A DNA stretch of 23,467 nt from Bacteroidales bacterium (GCA_900769345.1 CAAGGJ010000094.1:1-23467), one strand, 5' to 3'. Counted from the first letter of the stretch, positions 8,438-17,967 are shown. Notes: generated by a model from the letters alone, not told the origin. Program-made: numbers and translations.

Positions 8438-10113
8438 AAAACAATATTAGCGGAATAACTAATTGGCGACTTCGTTTTGCATTGGCGACATATATGTGTA
8501 TGATATTGTCGCTGTTTTACCTCGAGATGGTTACCTATGAAGGCACGCCATCGTTTTTATTCAGAATAATAGCTGCTATAGCCGACGCCACCCTTATAAT
8601 TTTGCCCTTCACTTTCCTAAAGCACCGCGGCAATGTAGTTTTGGCAATTGTGCCGGCCGTGCTTTCGCTATTGATGCTTGCCAATGTGCTATATTATCGC
8701 TGTTTCGGCGATTTAATACCCGCCTCTTCATATTTCGGGAGTTCGCTTACCGACAGTTTTGTGATAGATGGCGCATTAGCGGCATTAAAGCTCGGCGACG
8801 CATTACTATTGGTTACAGGATTGCTGCCATTGGTGCTTTGGTGCTTCATTCGGAATAAAATATTTTCCGAAGCATCTATTAAGCGGCTGCGTTACACGTT
8901 ATTATCGATATTTTTCATAGCGTGGATGTGCACTTTTGCAGGTTCTTACAGGAGAGAGAGCATCTATGCCGGCAGTTTACGGTTTGCCGATGTGGCGCAG
9001 CATATTTATCCCGAATTTTCGGTCGATTGGAAAAAATATTATAACAACACCAATTTTTCGGGCTATGTGGTGCGCTGTGTGCAGCGTGCCATGCATTGCG
9101 ATAGTCCATTAAGCGAGTCAGAACGTGATGAGATTCGTTCGTTTTTAGCGGCACGTGCGGCTGGATTTCAGCGACATGCAACTACCGATACGCCACCACA
9201 TAATCTTATAATGATAGTAGTGGAGTCGCTGCAGAGCAATGTGCTGACCGCGACTAGAGGCAAGATGCCCACAGCCACACTCGATAGTTTGATAGCCGAT
9301 AGCACTACCGTGTATGTAGAAAAATGCAAAGTTTGGGCTGACAAAGGTCGCTCTTCCGACGCTCAGTTTATCTACAACACCGGTTTATTGCCCTTGAGCA
9401 GCGAACCACTTGTCACTAATTATGCTTCGAATGATTATCCATCCATAGCCAAGGCTTTGCGTTACGAATCGGTGGAAATAATAGGCGAGAATAAGTCGCT
9501 TTGGTCGCACGGCATCACCTCGCAAAGTTATGGTTTCGACCGCTTGATCGACGGCATAGCTGAACGCGGGCTTAATCAGGATTCCATAATTTTCAGTCGT
9601 GCATTGGCTGAGATTGAAACCACTCCGGCACCGCTATATGCTTTTATCACCACTATCACTATGCACGACCCATACGAGAGTCGAGCCGTGGAGCATGTGC
9701 TCAAGCTTAATGGCAATGACTACAATGCCACCACCGTTGAGTATCTCGAGCGATTGAATCATTTCGACAAGTCGCTTCGTTCATTCCTTTCGGCACTAAA
9801 GGATAAGGGGATTTATGATAATTCCATCATAGTGATAGCCGGCGATCATGAAGTGAGAAGCGAGGCTAATGTGGATTATCCGACAGACTGCAATGTGCCT
9901 CTTATTATCCTAAATGCACCGCCCGGAGTATATCGCACTACCGATGTTAGCCAACTCGATGTGTTCCCCACCATTATCGATATGATGAATGTGGAGTACG
10001 AGTATATGCAAGTACCTTATGTGGGACTTGGCGTGAGCATATTCATGCCATATACACCTATCGATTACGATGCATCGCGAAAAATTTCGGAATGGATAAT
10101 CACCCGACAGTGA
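8434..10113 (+). CDS. LTA-synthase-family membrane sulfatase/phosphotransferase-like protein
   Basis: 559 residues. Five hydrophobic segments (about 12-32, 42-62, 66-88, 112-138 and 150-168) precede a large alkaline-phosphatase/sulfatase-fold domain, the topology of lipoteichoic acid synthases (LtaS) and related phosphoglycerol or phosphoethanolamine transferases. Metal and catalytic residues can be placed: E264 in IVVES, the nucleophile position in GRSSDAQF (S307 where LtaS has Thr), H411 in TMHDPY, and D471/H472 in AGDHEV. The catalytic domain should face the periplasm. Gram-negative bacteria lack lipoteichoic acid, so the likely activity is transfer of a phospho-headgroup to a glycan or lipid, or hydrolysis; the substrate is unknown. 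The ATG overlaps the stop of the helicase fusion (ATGA at 8434-8437), indicating translational coupling although no functional link is obvious. Family confidence is high, substrate unknown. Confidence 0.88.
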   Translation: MKNNISGITNWRLRFALATYMCMILSLFYLEMVTYEGTPSFLFRIIAAIADATLIILPFTFLKHRGNVVLAIVPAVLSLLMLANVLYYRCFGDLIPASSYFGSSLTDSFVIDGALAALKLGDALLLVTGLLPLVLWCFIRNKIFSEASIKRLRYTLLSIFFIAWMCTFAGSYRRESIYAGSLRFADVAQHIYPEFSVDWKKYYNNTNFSGYVVRCVQRAMHCDSPLSESERDEIRSFLAARAAGFQRHATTDTPPHNLIMIVVESLQSNVLTATRGKMPTATLDSLIADSTTVYVEKCKVWADKGRSSDAQFIYNTGLLPLSSEPLVTNYASNDYPSIAKALRYESVEIIGENKSLWSHGITSQSYGFDRLIDGIAERGLNQDSIIFSRALAEIETTPAPLYAFITTITMHDPYESRAVEHVLKLNGNDYNATTVEYLERLNHFDKSLRSFLSALKDKGIYDNSIIVIAGDHEVRSEANVDYPTDCNVPLIILNAPPGVYRTTDVSQLDVFPTIIDMMNVEYEYMQVPYVGLGVSIFMPYTPIDYDASRKISEWIITRQ

Positions 10114-10135
10114 AGATTTTCGGGGGTGAGTGTGG

Positions 10136-12265
10136 TTATTCCAAGGTGAGGAATTTCCACTGGATGTTGCGTCGTTTGCCGTTGAAGTCTACTTCACACG
10201 ATTGGCGGGTATCACTGACAGAGATGATGATGCCTGTGCCGAATATGGGGTGTAACACGCGCTGACCTGTGGCATATTCGCAGTCCGTAATTATGGTGCT
10301 TTCGCCTATTTCGTCGTCGAGATTTTTTATCGACATTTCAAGACCTTTGAGCAATGCGGGGTCGATAGTTCCGTCAAGTTTTATGAGATCTTTGCCAACC
10401 TCGGTAATAAATCGCGATGGGTATTTATCGGTGCGTGTGGAGTAGTTATATCCTTCCGATTCGGTGAGAAAGAGCGCGTGCTCGGCGCGAGTGATTGCCA
10501 CATACATCAGTCGGCGTTCTTCTTCGAGGCCGTTGAGTTTGCGCTCTCTGATGGTGCGATAACTTGGGAAAATGCCTTCGCTGAGCCCCACCACAAACAC
10601 ATAGGGGAACTCCAAACCTTTGGCTTGATGTATGGTCATAAGTTTCATTCCCGAAGTTTCGCGATTGTAGTCGCTATTGGTGTAGAGTGCTATGTCCTGC
10701 AAATATTTCTCCAAGGTGATGCCTTCGTTGGCGTTCGACTCCTCGTAATAGCTAATGGAGTTCATCAGTTCGTTGATATTTTCGATGCGCTCCTCGTCGC
10801 CGTCGGTGCGATAGAGTGTGTCGAGACCGCTCGCCTTGAGCAGCGTGTCGAGCAGATCGGAAATCGACATCTTGTCCACATTGCGGCGAGCCTGCTCTAT
10901 GGTCTTAACAAATCCGTGTAATGCTTCGCTATTGAATTGCTTATCGTTGAGATGGTTAACGAGTGTGGCATAGAGCGGGGTATTTTCGGTGGCAGCGAGT
11001 GCTTCGAGAGCTTCGAGTTTGGCTTTACCGAATTTTCGCGAGGGCACATTCACTACGCGACGCAGCGAGAGGTCATCATTGTGCAACGCCAAACGCAGAT
11101 AGGCTATGCAATCCTTAATTTCCTTGCGCTCGAAAAAACGTATTCCGCCCCAGAGGGTGTAGGGCAACTGCTTGTTCATCAGCGCCTGCTCTATGAATCT
11201 TGACTGACTGCCGGCGCGATAAAGTATGGCAAAATCGGCAGGTTGGCAACCATCTTTCAGCATTTTGTCGATAGTCGAAGCCACCCATTCGCCCTCAGCT
11301 ACCTCATCGGGTGCGTGGTGATGCACAACTACGGCATCGGCGGGAATATTGGTTCGCAGATTTTTGGGCACGCGGTTGATATTGTTCTTAATCACCGAGT
11401 TAGCCACGTTGAGAATATTGGGAGTGGAGCGATAGTTTTCGTCGAGTATAATATCGGTGTCGGCTTTGAAATTAACAAAATACTCCGGTTTGGCGCCGCG
11501 CCATTCGTAGATGGCTTGGTCGGGGTCGCCCACGATGAACAGATTGCCGCACTGCCCGCTCAGCACATTGATTATGCGCCAATCGTTGCGACTGCAGTCC
11601 TGCACCTCATCCACTTGAATGTAGTCGAATTCGCTCTGCCAGCGCCGGCGAGCTTCGGGGAAATTTTCGAGAATATAAAGAGTAAAATAGATAATATCGT
11701 CGAAGTCGAGCGCATTATATTTGCGTTGCAGTTCGAGGTAACGACAAAATTCGCGCCCTACTTCAGCGGCATTACATACGCCGCCGGGCAGCAAGAACGG
11801 CACATAATCAGTTTCGCTTTTTGCCACACTGATGCTGCGCAGCAATTGATTGACGGTAATGTCCGATTTCTTCAATTCGAACTCCATCATCACTTGTTTC
11901 ATCAGTGTTTTGCAGTCATCCTCATCGATAATCATAAAATTCTTGGGATAACCGAGGCGATAGATTTCGCAGCGCAAAATCTTCACACACAGTCCGTGAA
12001 TGGTGCAAATATAATCGTTGGCAGAGCCCATATTCACCAATCGGCGTATGCGGTTGCGCATCTCCATAGCAGCCTTGTTGGTGAAAGTCATGCACAGCAC
12101 ATTAGCAGGGTCAATACCCACGCAGTCAACCAGATAGGCGTATCTGTTGGCAAGCACACGAGTCTTTCCCGAGCCGGCTCCGGCTACCACACGCACACGC
12201 CCCTCCGTAGCCTCCACGGCCATGCGCTGCTCACGATTAAGATGCTTGAAAATATGCTCGTTCAT
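10136..12265 (-). CDS. UvrD/PcrA-like SF1A DNA helicase
   Basis: 709 residues, close to the usual PcrA/UvrD length. Ordered motifs: Q motif LNREQRMAV (9-17), Walker A GAGSGKT (29-35), TFTNKAAMEMRNR (60-72), TIHGLCVKIL, motif II VDEVQD (218-223), GDPDQAIYEWRGA, DENYRST, TIHQAKGLEFPYVF, and motif VI RRLMYVAITRAEHALF. The C-terminus (GQRVLHPIFGTGIIISV ... VDFNGKRRNIQWKFLTLE) matches the Tudor-like tail of PcrA/UvrD. It should be a 3'-5' translocase in repair, replication restart or recombination. It is distinct from the UvrD-like half of the nearby fusion. It converges on the LtaS-like gene with only 22 bp between stop codons and has its own promoter in the 204-bp gap after the large DUF4011 gene. 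It could be the housekeeping copy or part of a helicase cluster; sequence alone does not decide. Confidence 0.93.
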   Translation of the reverse strand: MNEHIFKHLNREQRMAVEATEGRVRVVAGAGSGKTRVLANRYAYLVDCVGIDPANVLCMTFTNKAAMEMRNRIRRLVNMGSANDYICTIHGLCVKILRCEIYRLGYPKNFMIIDEDDCKTLMKQVMMEFELKKSDITVNQLLRSISVAKSETDYVPFLLPGGVCNAAEVGREFCRYLELQRKYNALDFDDIIYFTLYILENFPEARRRWQSEFDYIQVDEVQDCSRNDWRIINVLSGQCGNLFIVGDPDQAIYEWRGAKPEYFVNFKADTDIILDENYRSTPNILNVANSVIKNNINRVPKNLRTNIPADAVVVHHHAPDEVAEGEWVASTIDKMLKDGCQPADFAILYRAGSQSRFIEQALMNKQLPYTLWGGIRFFERKEIKDCIAYLRLALHNDDLSLRRVVNVPSRKFGKAKLEALEALAATENTPLYATLVNHLNDKQFNSEALHGFVKTIEQARRNVDKMSISDLLDTLLKASGLDTLYRTDGDEERIENINELMNSISYYEESNANEGITLEKYLQDIALYTNSDYNRETSGMKLMTIHQAKGLEFPYVFVVGLSEGIFPSYRTIRERKLNGLEEERRLMYVAITRAEHALFLTESEGYNYSTRTDKYPSRFITEVGKDLIKLDGTIDPALLKGLEMSIKNLDDEIGESTIITDCEYATGQRVLHPIFGTGIIISVSDTRQSCEVDFNGKRRNIQWKFLTLE

Positions 12266-12342
12266 ATCCCGATATTATGATTTTGTCGTTTCGATTTGGT
12301 TCAATGCTCTCTCGGCTGCCGTTGCAATAACTCAGCCAAAGG

Positions 12343-12372
12343 CAAAAATACACAAATAACACGACAATCAAG
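12343..12372 (-). promoter_or_regulatory. Predicted promoter of the UvrD-like gene
   Basis: On the minus strand, CTTG (12372-12369) and TATTTTTG (12350-12343) are separated so that the TTG stands 18 bp from an exact TAnnTTTG -7 element. The predicted transcript would start about 70 nt before the ATG at 12265. The same element sequence and spacing occur before the DUF4011 gene. Confidence 0.6.
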
Positions 12373-12469
12373 AATGATTGACTAAAAAAGCCAAAATATT
12401 GCCTGCCAACAGTCTCTTTAGAGTTATTTCAGCCGAAATGAATGTCTCAAACGCACTTTTTGCCGGACA

Positions 12470-15400
12470 TTATTGTGCGAGTGATATTTTACCCGCTATC
12501 TCGGTGACTTTGCGAGCCACCACGAGTTGATCTACTGCTTCGTTGAGCGCATTTTCCACCTTGGCGCCACGACGAGTAAAGCCGAGTTTGCGGGCAGCAA
12601 TGAGTTTTATCGAATCGCGGTCGATGGAGAACTGCTCCTTGATGGCTTCAATCACCACATTCTCTATTTCGCACATAGGAATCTCCGAGATGTCGCGACC
12701 TGCAGCTTGGCGATAGGCGGTGAAGCCCTCGCAGGCGCTCTCATTGAGCCAGATGACGCGCGTATTGCGGTCGGGGGCGGTATGGAATGACTTCATCACC
12801 AAGAGTTGCATATCGCGCTGCATGGTGGGCGTAACACGAGCCATGCCTCTCAGACGACTAATGCGCTTGCATAGCAAGGCAAGAGTGATGGGCTGCTCAG
12901 CCGCCACTATTTTGCGGGCTAATTCGAGGTCGCTCATTCGCGCCACGCTGCCTATCTGAGCCTCCTCGTAGGGTATTTCAGCCGAATGAATCTCTTCTAC
13001 TTTCTCGTTTGAGATATCGAATTTGGCGGGCGCTGCAGGTGCAGGTTCTTCTTTAGGCGCAGGATTCTGACAGTTGTTCAAGACTTCGGCAATGCGGTCG
13101 ACTACGCGCTGGGGATTGTTAATCCAGTCGACCGACCAAAGGCGCATCACATTCCAGCCCAATCCGGTGAGCACCGAGGGCTGCACTATCTCGCGGTCGC
13201 GAGTAGTCTGCGTGTCGCGATAGCCTTCGCCATCGATGAGAATACCGAGCAAATACTTGTCGGGGCAGTCGGGAGCACTCACAGCTATGTCAACCTTAAA
13301 CTTGGAGCGGCCTACACCGGTCACCACCGTGTAGCCCAAGCGCTCCACAGCTTGTGCCACTTGCTTTGCTATCACATCGTCGTGGCGAGTGGCGAGTTGC
13401 TTGCCGCACTGCACGAGCATCTGACTCTCGGCGAACTCCAGGAAGTGCTTAAGTCCCGCCACACCTTTGGCTTTAGAGCGATTGAGGTCGATATCGCTCG
13501 GACGCAACGATGAGTAGACTATCATTTCTTTACGCGAACGACTCACTGCCACATTCAGACGGCGTTCGCCACCGCTATTGTTAAGCGGGCCGAAGTTCAT
13601 CGACACCTTACCGTTCTTATCGGGTCCGTATCCTACCGAGAACAATATCACATCGCGCTCATCGCCCTGCACATTCTCGAGATTTTTCACAAATATCGGT
13701 TCGTACATCTCGGCAGCTGCTTCTTGCAGAGTGGCATTGCCGTCGAGGCGTTCCTGAAGCAAGTCTTCGATTAGGTTTTGCTGTGCCACACTGAAGGCAA
13801 TGATGCCAATGCTATCGGTGCGCAACTTAGAATCGCTGATACGACGCACCACCTCATCTACTATCGCCTTGGCTTCGTGGCGATTGGAGCGCTGACCGCC
13901 CTTATCATACACGCCTTCCACCTTCACCAATCGCACCTTGGCTTTACGGTCGTCGATTGACGGGAATGTGATAAGTCGGCCATCGTAATACTCGTTATTA
14001 GAGAACGCAATAAGCGACTCATGACGCGAGCGATAGTGCCAATTGAGTTGAAGCGACGGAATTTGGAGCATACGGCAATCTTCGAGAATGCTCTCGAGGT
14101 CGTCGATTTGTGCCTCATCTTCAGAGACATTCGAGGAGTTGAAGAAACTTGTAGGCGGCATCTGCTTAGGGTCGCCCACCACTATGAGCGCTTTACCTCT
14201 GGCTATGGCACCCACACTCTCACTCGTAGGCATCTGCGACGCTTCGTCGAAGATTACAAGGTCGAATTGGTCGGAACTCAAATCGAGGAATTGCGACACC
14301 GACATAGGGCTCATAAGCATACATGGGCACAAACGAGGCATAAGCGTGGAAATCGAAGCAAAAAGGTCACGCAGAGCCAAGCCACGGCCACCACTTGATA
14401 TGTTGCGGTTGAGCAGACCTATCTCGCTATTGTTGCTCACACTATCGGTAACGCGTGGCACTTTGGCTGCCAAACGCGCAAACAACTCTTTCTGGCTGAG
14501 CAAACGGAATTTTTCAGCCAATTCGCGATACTTGGCAACCACCGAGTCGAACATAATTCCCTCGAAAGTACACAAATTGGGGTTTTGATCAATTTTTCGC
14601 ATTGCCAAAGCGCGGAAGAAGGCCTTAAAGAACTCCTTGGCAAATGTATCAGGACTCACCTGACGGCTTTCGATAGCTCGAACAGCGGCATCCAAGCCCA
14701 TATCGATGGCTTGAGAGCGATAATCGCACCAATGATACCAGTCGCGCAGGTTCGCAAGGTTGTTTTTCCACTGTTTCAGCTTGACGGTCATATCATCGAG
14801 CGCTTGCGTGTCGGGGATACGGTCGGCATCGAGGTCGATGTCGAAATATTGCTTCGCCACATTCTGTACGCCCTCAATATTGTTGTGCAAATCGGTGTAT
14901 TCCACGAGATTATCGAGGATATCATCGATTTCGTTTTTCGTTACATATTGATTGAATTGGCGCATCTTCTTGAGCACCTCATTGGTGGCAAAGAACTTGA
15001 AAATGAACCATTTGCTCTTAGCACGGCGCCACTCGTCGCGAAGTGCGACGGCGTCCTGGTCGAAGATAGCCTCCGTATTGTCTTTGAGAAGTGCGGCACG
15101 CTTGGAGGCAGCGCTTTGCAGCTGAGCATAGTCGGCCTTGCAACGTTCGAGCCACTGTGTAGCAGTGTCGATGCGAGCCGCCAGGGCAGAGCTGTTGCTA
15201 ACATCGCCTTCGGCAATCTTAAGTCCGAGCAACTTATGTTGAGACGGTTGGCCAGCGATGCGCAACACGGCAGCCAATTTCTCGGTGAGTAAGTGCTCAT
15301 AATCGAGACGCGACACAGGCGAGAATTTGGCAATAATTTTATCGTTGAGCACGTCACCTTCGAGCATCTGAGCATCGATAGCTTCGTAATTCATTATGCA

Positions 15401-17809
15401 ATCGTAGAGCGAATAATTCTCGCCCTGCTGCTTATCGTGGAGTGCTTCGAGATAAGTGATGAGTTTGCTGCGCTCCTCATAGAGTTTTTGCGCTGTAATG
15501 GCATATTCATCAGGCGAAACAATGTGCGTAACACCCAAAGCCATAGCGAGTTGGTTAAGCACATGGCGCTTGGTCACCTTGTTGGAGTGCATCTCGAGGC
15601 AAAACGGTCCCAAACCCACCTTTTCGAGGCGTTTTTGCACCACGCTGAGCGCAGCCATCTTTTCAGCCACAAAAAGCACGCGTTTGCCCTGGAAAAGGGC
15701 ATTTGCTATCAAGTTGGTGATAGTCTGCGACTTACCCGTTCCCGGAGGTCCATATAGGATAAACGAGTGGCCCATTCCCGCCTCAAAGACGGCAGCCATC
15801 TGCGAAGAGTCGACCGCCACAGGCAGAGCCAAATTGTCGGGGCGGAGTTCCTTGTCCTTACCCTTGAGCGAAGTGACGAGTTCGTCGGGCTGCCACGCCA
15901 AACTTTGTTCCACAAGGCTGCGTACAATAGGATTTTTGCGCATTTCATTGCGATGGCTGTGTATATCGTTCCACATCAAGAACTTATTGAACGAGAAAAT
16001 GCCGAGCATCGACTCCTCCTCTACATCCCATCGCGACTGATTGCTCACTGCCGAACGGAAAATGGCAAAGATCTTCTTCACATCCACGCCGTGATCGTCG
16101 AGCGGCAGCGGATTCACTCCGGGAATAGCGATTTCGAAATTCTGTCGCAAAAATTCCACAAGAGTGACATTGAGCATAATATCCTCTTCGCGAGTGCGAA
16201 TGTGATACAATCCCTTCTTATATACCATCTCCACGGGCAACATCAAAATCGGAGCAAAGCGTGGCACGGTGCTGGCATTGGTTTCATACCAGCGCAGAGC
16301 GCCTATGGCAAGATATAGCGAGTTGGCACCGCTTTCTTCCTGCGTGCTTCGAGCAGTGCGGTAGATGTGCTTTAGAATTGCCTTGGAGGCTTCCTCGGTC
16401 TTAAAAGTGTGCAGACGCTTGCGCGCAATCTCTTCGGTTATCAGTTCCTTGAGCTGCGGCGAGTGCGACGAGCGCTCGAGTTTGCCGTCGTCAGCCACTT
16501 CAAAGTCACACTCGGGGCGCGGCAAAATACAAAATTCGGCTCCATCTTGCAAGTGGTCCTCGAGTCGGTCGATATCGAACGACACAAACTGTATGGCACT
16601 CTTGCGAAGATAGAGGTTGAGCATATTGTTGCGTAGTGAGAAATCGAGCAATTTGCGCTCCCAGATGTCGAATTTATCGGTAGTGGTGGGAGCATCGCTA
16701 AGTTGCGAGAGGTCGTAGTTAAGAGGTTGCGTCACATCCGACGCCTCGGTTTCGCGTTCGATGTCAATACCTTTCGCCATCCATTCAGCACCATTGCCGG
16801 CGATTTGCGGCAACGGTTTGATGCCCGAGGTTCGGCACAGACGCACATCGAGTGCGAGTTCGAATTCGGTGTCGAGGCGATTGATATTATTTGCGGCTGC
16901 TGCGATTGCCGTCTTTAGAGTGGCACCATTCGAGGCAAGGCAGGTGGCCTCAATAGGAATCATCTGACCTATACCATCGGAGCACTTGGCACTGATATAT
17001 GACCAATCATCCACCACACAAGTGGGAGCTGCAGTGTTTTCAAGCCATACACCGAGAAATGCGTGTCCGTGTATGATGATTATCATCGTATTGATGCCTA
17101 TGCTCTCGAGCACGCTCGCCATAAGCAGTGTGAGTTCGATGCAATTTCCAAAATGAGTGCTAAGCACCTTGTCGGGCATTGTGATGCGCTGACCGGTCTC
17201 CTCAAAACTGGCGGGGGCCTGACGATACACTATCCCCTTGGCAAGCAAAGCGCGAAACACGGCATCTACTTGAGCAATCACCGCCCGCGGGTCGCCCGTC
17301 TGATAGGCAGAGAACGAGGCATCGCCTGTTTCACTATTCATAATCACGGCCGCCTCTTGCAGAATGCCGGTGATGGCGGGATGATTGGGCGTAACATACG
17401 ACACCAACGACTGGGGCAAAATGTGTATGCCGAGCCACTGATCGTAAGGCATAAGGGTGATGTCGTAATGCTTTTCAGCCACAATATCCTTCATGGAGCT
17501 ATCGTGGCAGTTATTGCACACCACCAAATCGAACTGCGTCACCACGCCTTCGGTGCTGTCGGCAAGTTTTGCAAAATCGGGCATCAGCGAGAAGTCGGCA
17601 ATGCGCACAGCGGCACCCGGCTCTATCACAGGAAGCATCTCGGAGCTATAGCGTCGAAAATATTCGCCAAAACATTCTATCTGCACATTCTCAAGTGTAC
17701 GATCGCTATGATTGATGATTTCGAGCGAATTACACACACTCATTCGGTTATACACCAACACATAATTTACCTTTCCGATATAATCAATTCGCAATTCGAT
17801 GTCTGCCAT
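12470..17809 (-). CDS. Giant transglutaminase-like / DUF4011 / SF1 helicase / MTES_1575-type nuclease / DUF3320 protein
   Basis: 1779 residues. About 130-330 is transglutaminase-like (C223 in FGNCIEL, H249 in HGHAFLGVW; the acidic partner is uncertain, perhaps E287 of PIEATC). DUF4011 follows (WERKLLDFSLRNNMLNLY, 383-400). The SF1 helicase has Walker A GPPGTGKSQT (687-696, K693), DEAS at 1188-1191, VVGDPKQMPPTSFF, HYRSRHESLIAFSN, NVQGDERDVILFSVGY and RRLNVAVSRSR (1415-1424). Its lobes are split by a roughly 450-residue insert with helical character. At about 1480-1575 is a PD-(D/E)XK-like domain of the MTES_1575/DUF559 kind: KVDIAV (D1506), LLGILIDGEGY (D1525), TTRDRE and GLGWNVMRLWSVDW. Many relatives have ECDG where this has LIDG. 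The C-terminus (from about 1624) resembles DUF3320. Such proteins are often found near defence genes; activity on foreign DNA is inference. No frameshift is seen. Confidence 0.87.
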   Translation of the reverse strand: MADIELRIDYIGKVNYVLVYNRMSVCNSLEIINHSDRTLENVQIECFGEYFRRYSSEMLPVIEPGAAVRIADFSLMPDFAKLADSTEGVVTQFDLVVCNNCHDSSMKDIVAEKHYDITLMPYDQWLGIHILPQSLVSYVTPNHPAITGILQEAAVIMNSETGDASFSAYQTGDPRAVIAQVDAVFRALLAKGIVYRQAPASFEETGQRITMPDKVLSTHFGNCIELTLLMASVLESIGINTMIIIIHGHAFLGVWLENTAAPTCVVDDWSYISAKCSDGIGQMIPIEATCLASNGATLKTAIAAAANNINRLDTEFELALDVRLCRTSGIKPLPQIAGNGAEWMAKGIDIERETEASDVTQPLNYDLSQLSDAPTTTDKFDIWERKLLDFSLRNNMLNLYLRKSAIQFVSFDIDRLEDHLQDGAEFCILPRPECDFEVADDGKLERSSHSPQLKELITEEIARKRLHTFKTEEASKAILKHIYRTARSTQEESGANSLYLAIGALRWYETNASTVPRFAPILMLPVEMVYKKGLYHIRTREEDIMLNVTLVEFLRQNFEIAIPGVNPLPLDDHGVDVKKIFAIFRSAVSNQSRWDVEEESMLGIFSFNKFLMWNDIHSHRNEMRKNPIVRSLVEQSLAWQPDELVTSLKGKDKELRPDNLALPVAVDSSQMAAVFEAGMGHSFILYGPPGTGKSQTITNLIANALFQGKRVLFVAEKMAALSVVQKRLEKVGLGPFCLEMHSNKVTKRHVLNQLAMALGVTHIVSPDEYAITAQKLYEERSKLITYLEALHDKQQGENYSLYDCIMNYEAIDAQMLEGDVLNDKIIAKFSPVSRLDYEHLLTEKLAAVLRIAGQPSQHKLLGLKIAEGDVSNSSALAARIDTATQWLERCKADYAQLQSAASKRAALLKDNTEAIFDQDAVALRDEWRRAKSKWFIFKFFATNEVLKKMRQFNQYVTKNEIDDILDNLVEYTDLHNNIEGVQNVAKQYFDIDLDADRIPDTQALDDMTVKLKQWKNNLANLRDWYHWCDYRSQAIDMGLDAAVRAIESRQVSPDTFAKEFFKAFFRALAMRKIDQNPNLCTFEGIMFDSVVAKYRELAEKFRLLSQKELFARLAAKVPRVTDSVSNNSEIGLLNRNISSGGRGLALRDLFASISTLMPRLCPCMLMSPMSVSQFLDLSSDQFDLVIFDEASQMPTSESVGAIARGKALIVVGDPKQMPPTSFFNSSNVSEDEAQIDDLESILEDCRMLQIPSLQLNWHYRSRHESLIAFSNNEYYDGRLITFPSIDDRKAKVRLVKVEGVYDKGGQRSNRHEAKAIVDEVVRRISDSKLRTDSIGIIAFSVAQQNLIEDLLQERLDGNATLQEAAAEMYEPIFVKNLENVQGDERDVILFSVGYGPDKNGKVSMNFGPLNNSGGERRLNVAVSRSRKEMIVYSSLRPSDIDLNRSKAKGVAGLKHFLEFAESQMLVQCGKQLATRHDDVIAKQVAQAVERLGYTVVTGVGRSKFKVDIAVSAPDCPDKYLLGILIDGEGYRDTQTTRDREIVQPSVLTGLGWNVMRLWSVDWINNPQRVVDRIAEVLNNCQNPAPKEEPAPAAPAKFDISNEKVEEIHSAEIPYEEAQIGSVARMSDLELARKIVAAEQPITLALLCKRISRLRGMARVTPTMQRDMQLLVMKSFHTAPDRNTRVIWLNESACEGFTAYRQAAGRDISEIPMCEIENVVIEAIKEQFSIDRDSIKLIAARKLGFTRRGAKVENALNEAVDQLVVARKVTEIAGKISLAQ

Positions 17810-17865
17810 AATGCTTTGCCTTGAGGTTTGTGATTACTGATTAAGTTTCATGCTATTGCAATCTA

Positions 17866-17895
17866 CAAAAATAGTAAAAAAAGGCAACAAACAAG
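17866..17895 (-). promoter_or_regulatory. Predicted promoter of the DUF4011-helicase gene
   Basis: On the minus strand a TTG (17894-17892) stands 18 bp upstream of TATTTTTG (17873-17866), an exact Bacteroidetes -7 element. The ATG at 17809 would lie about 50 nt downstream of the start point. The -33 element lies within the loop of the upstream gene's terminator, and the terminator's T tract is in the spacer. Confidence 0.62.
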
Positions 17896-17905
17896 TATCG
17901 TTGCC
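17876..17905 (-). terminator. Intrinsic terminator of the metallopeptidase-like gene
   Basis: On the minus strand GGCAAC (17905-17900) pairs with GTTGCC (17888-17883) across an 11-nt loop and is followed by seven T. It lies 63 bp beyond the stop at 17968. It overlaps the promoter of the next gene on the same strand. Confidence 0.75.
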
Positions 17906-17967
17906 ATAAAAATAATATGATAACTAGTAATAATCCAACAAAAAATTTTCTGAATAATAGTGGTTTT

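Noticed and set aside
10101..10128. Terminator hairpin between the LtaS-like and UvrD-like genes (CACCCG / CGGGGGTG)
   Set aside because: The stem needs bulges and has no T tract on either strand.
11243..12280. 345-codon open frame antisense to the UvrD-like helicase
   Set aside because: It lies opposite conserved helicase motifs and has no domain of its own.
12428..12441. ATTTC-AGCC-GAAAT hairpin downstream of the DUF4011 gene
   Set aside because: Only a 5-bp A/T-rich stem with no T run after it; too weak for a terminator call.
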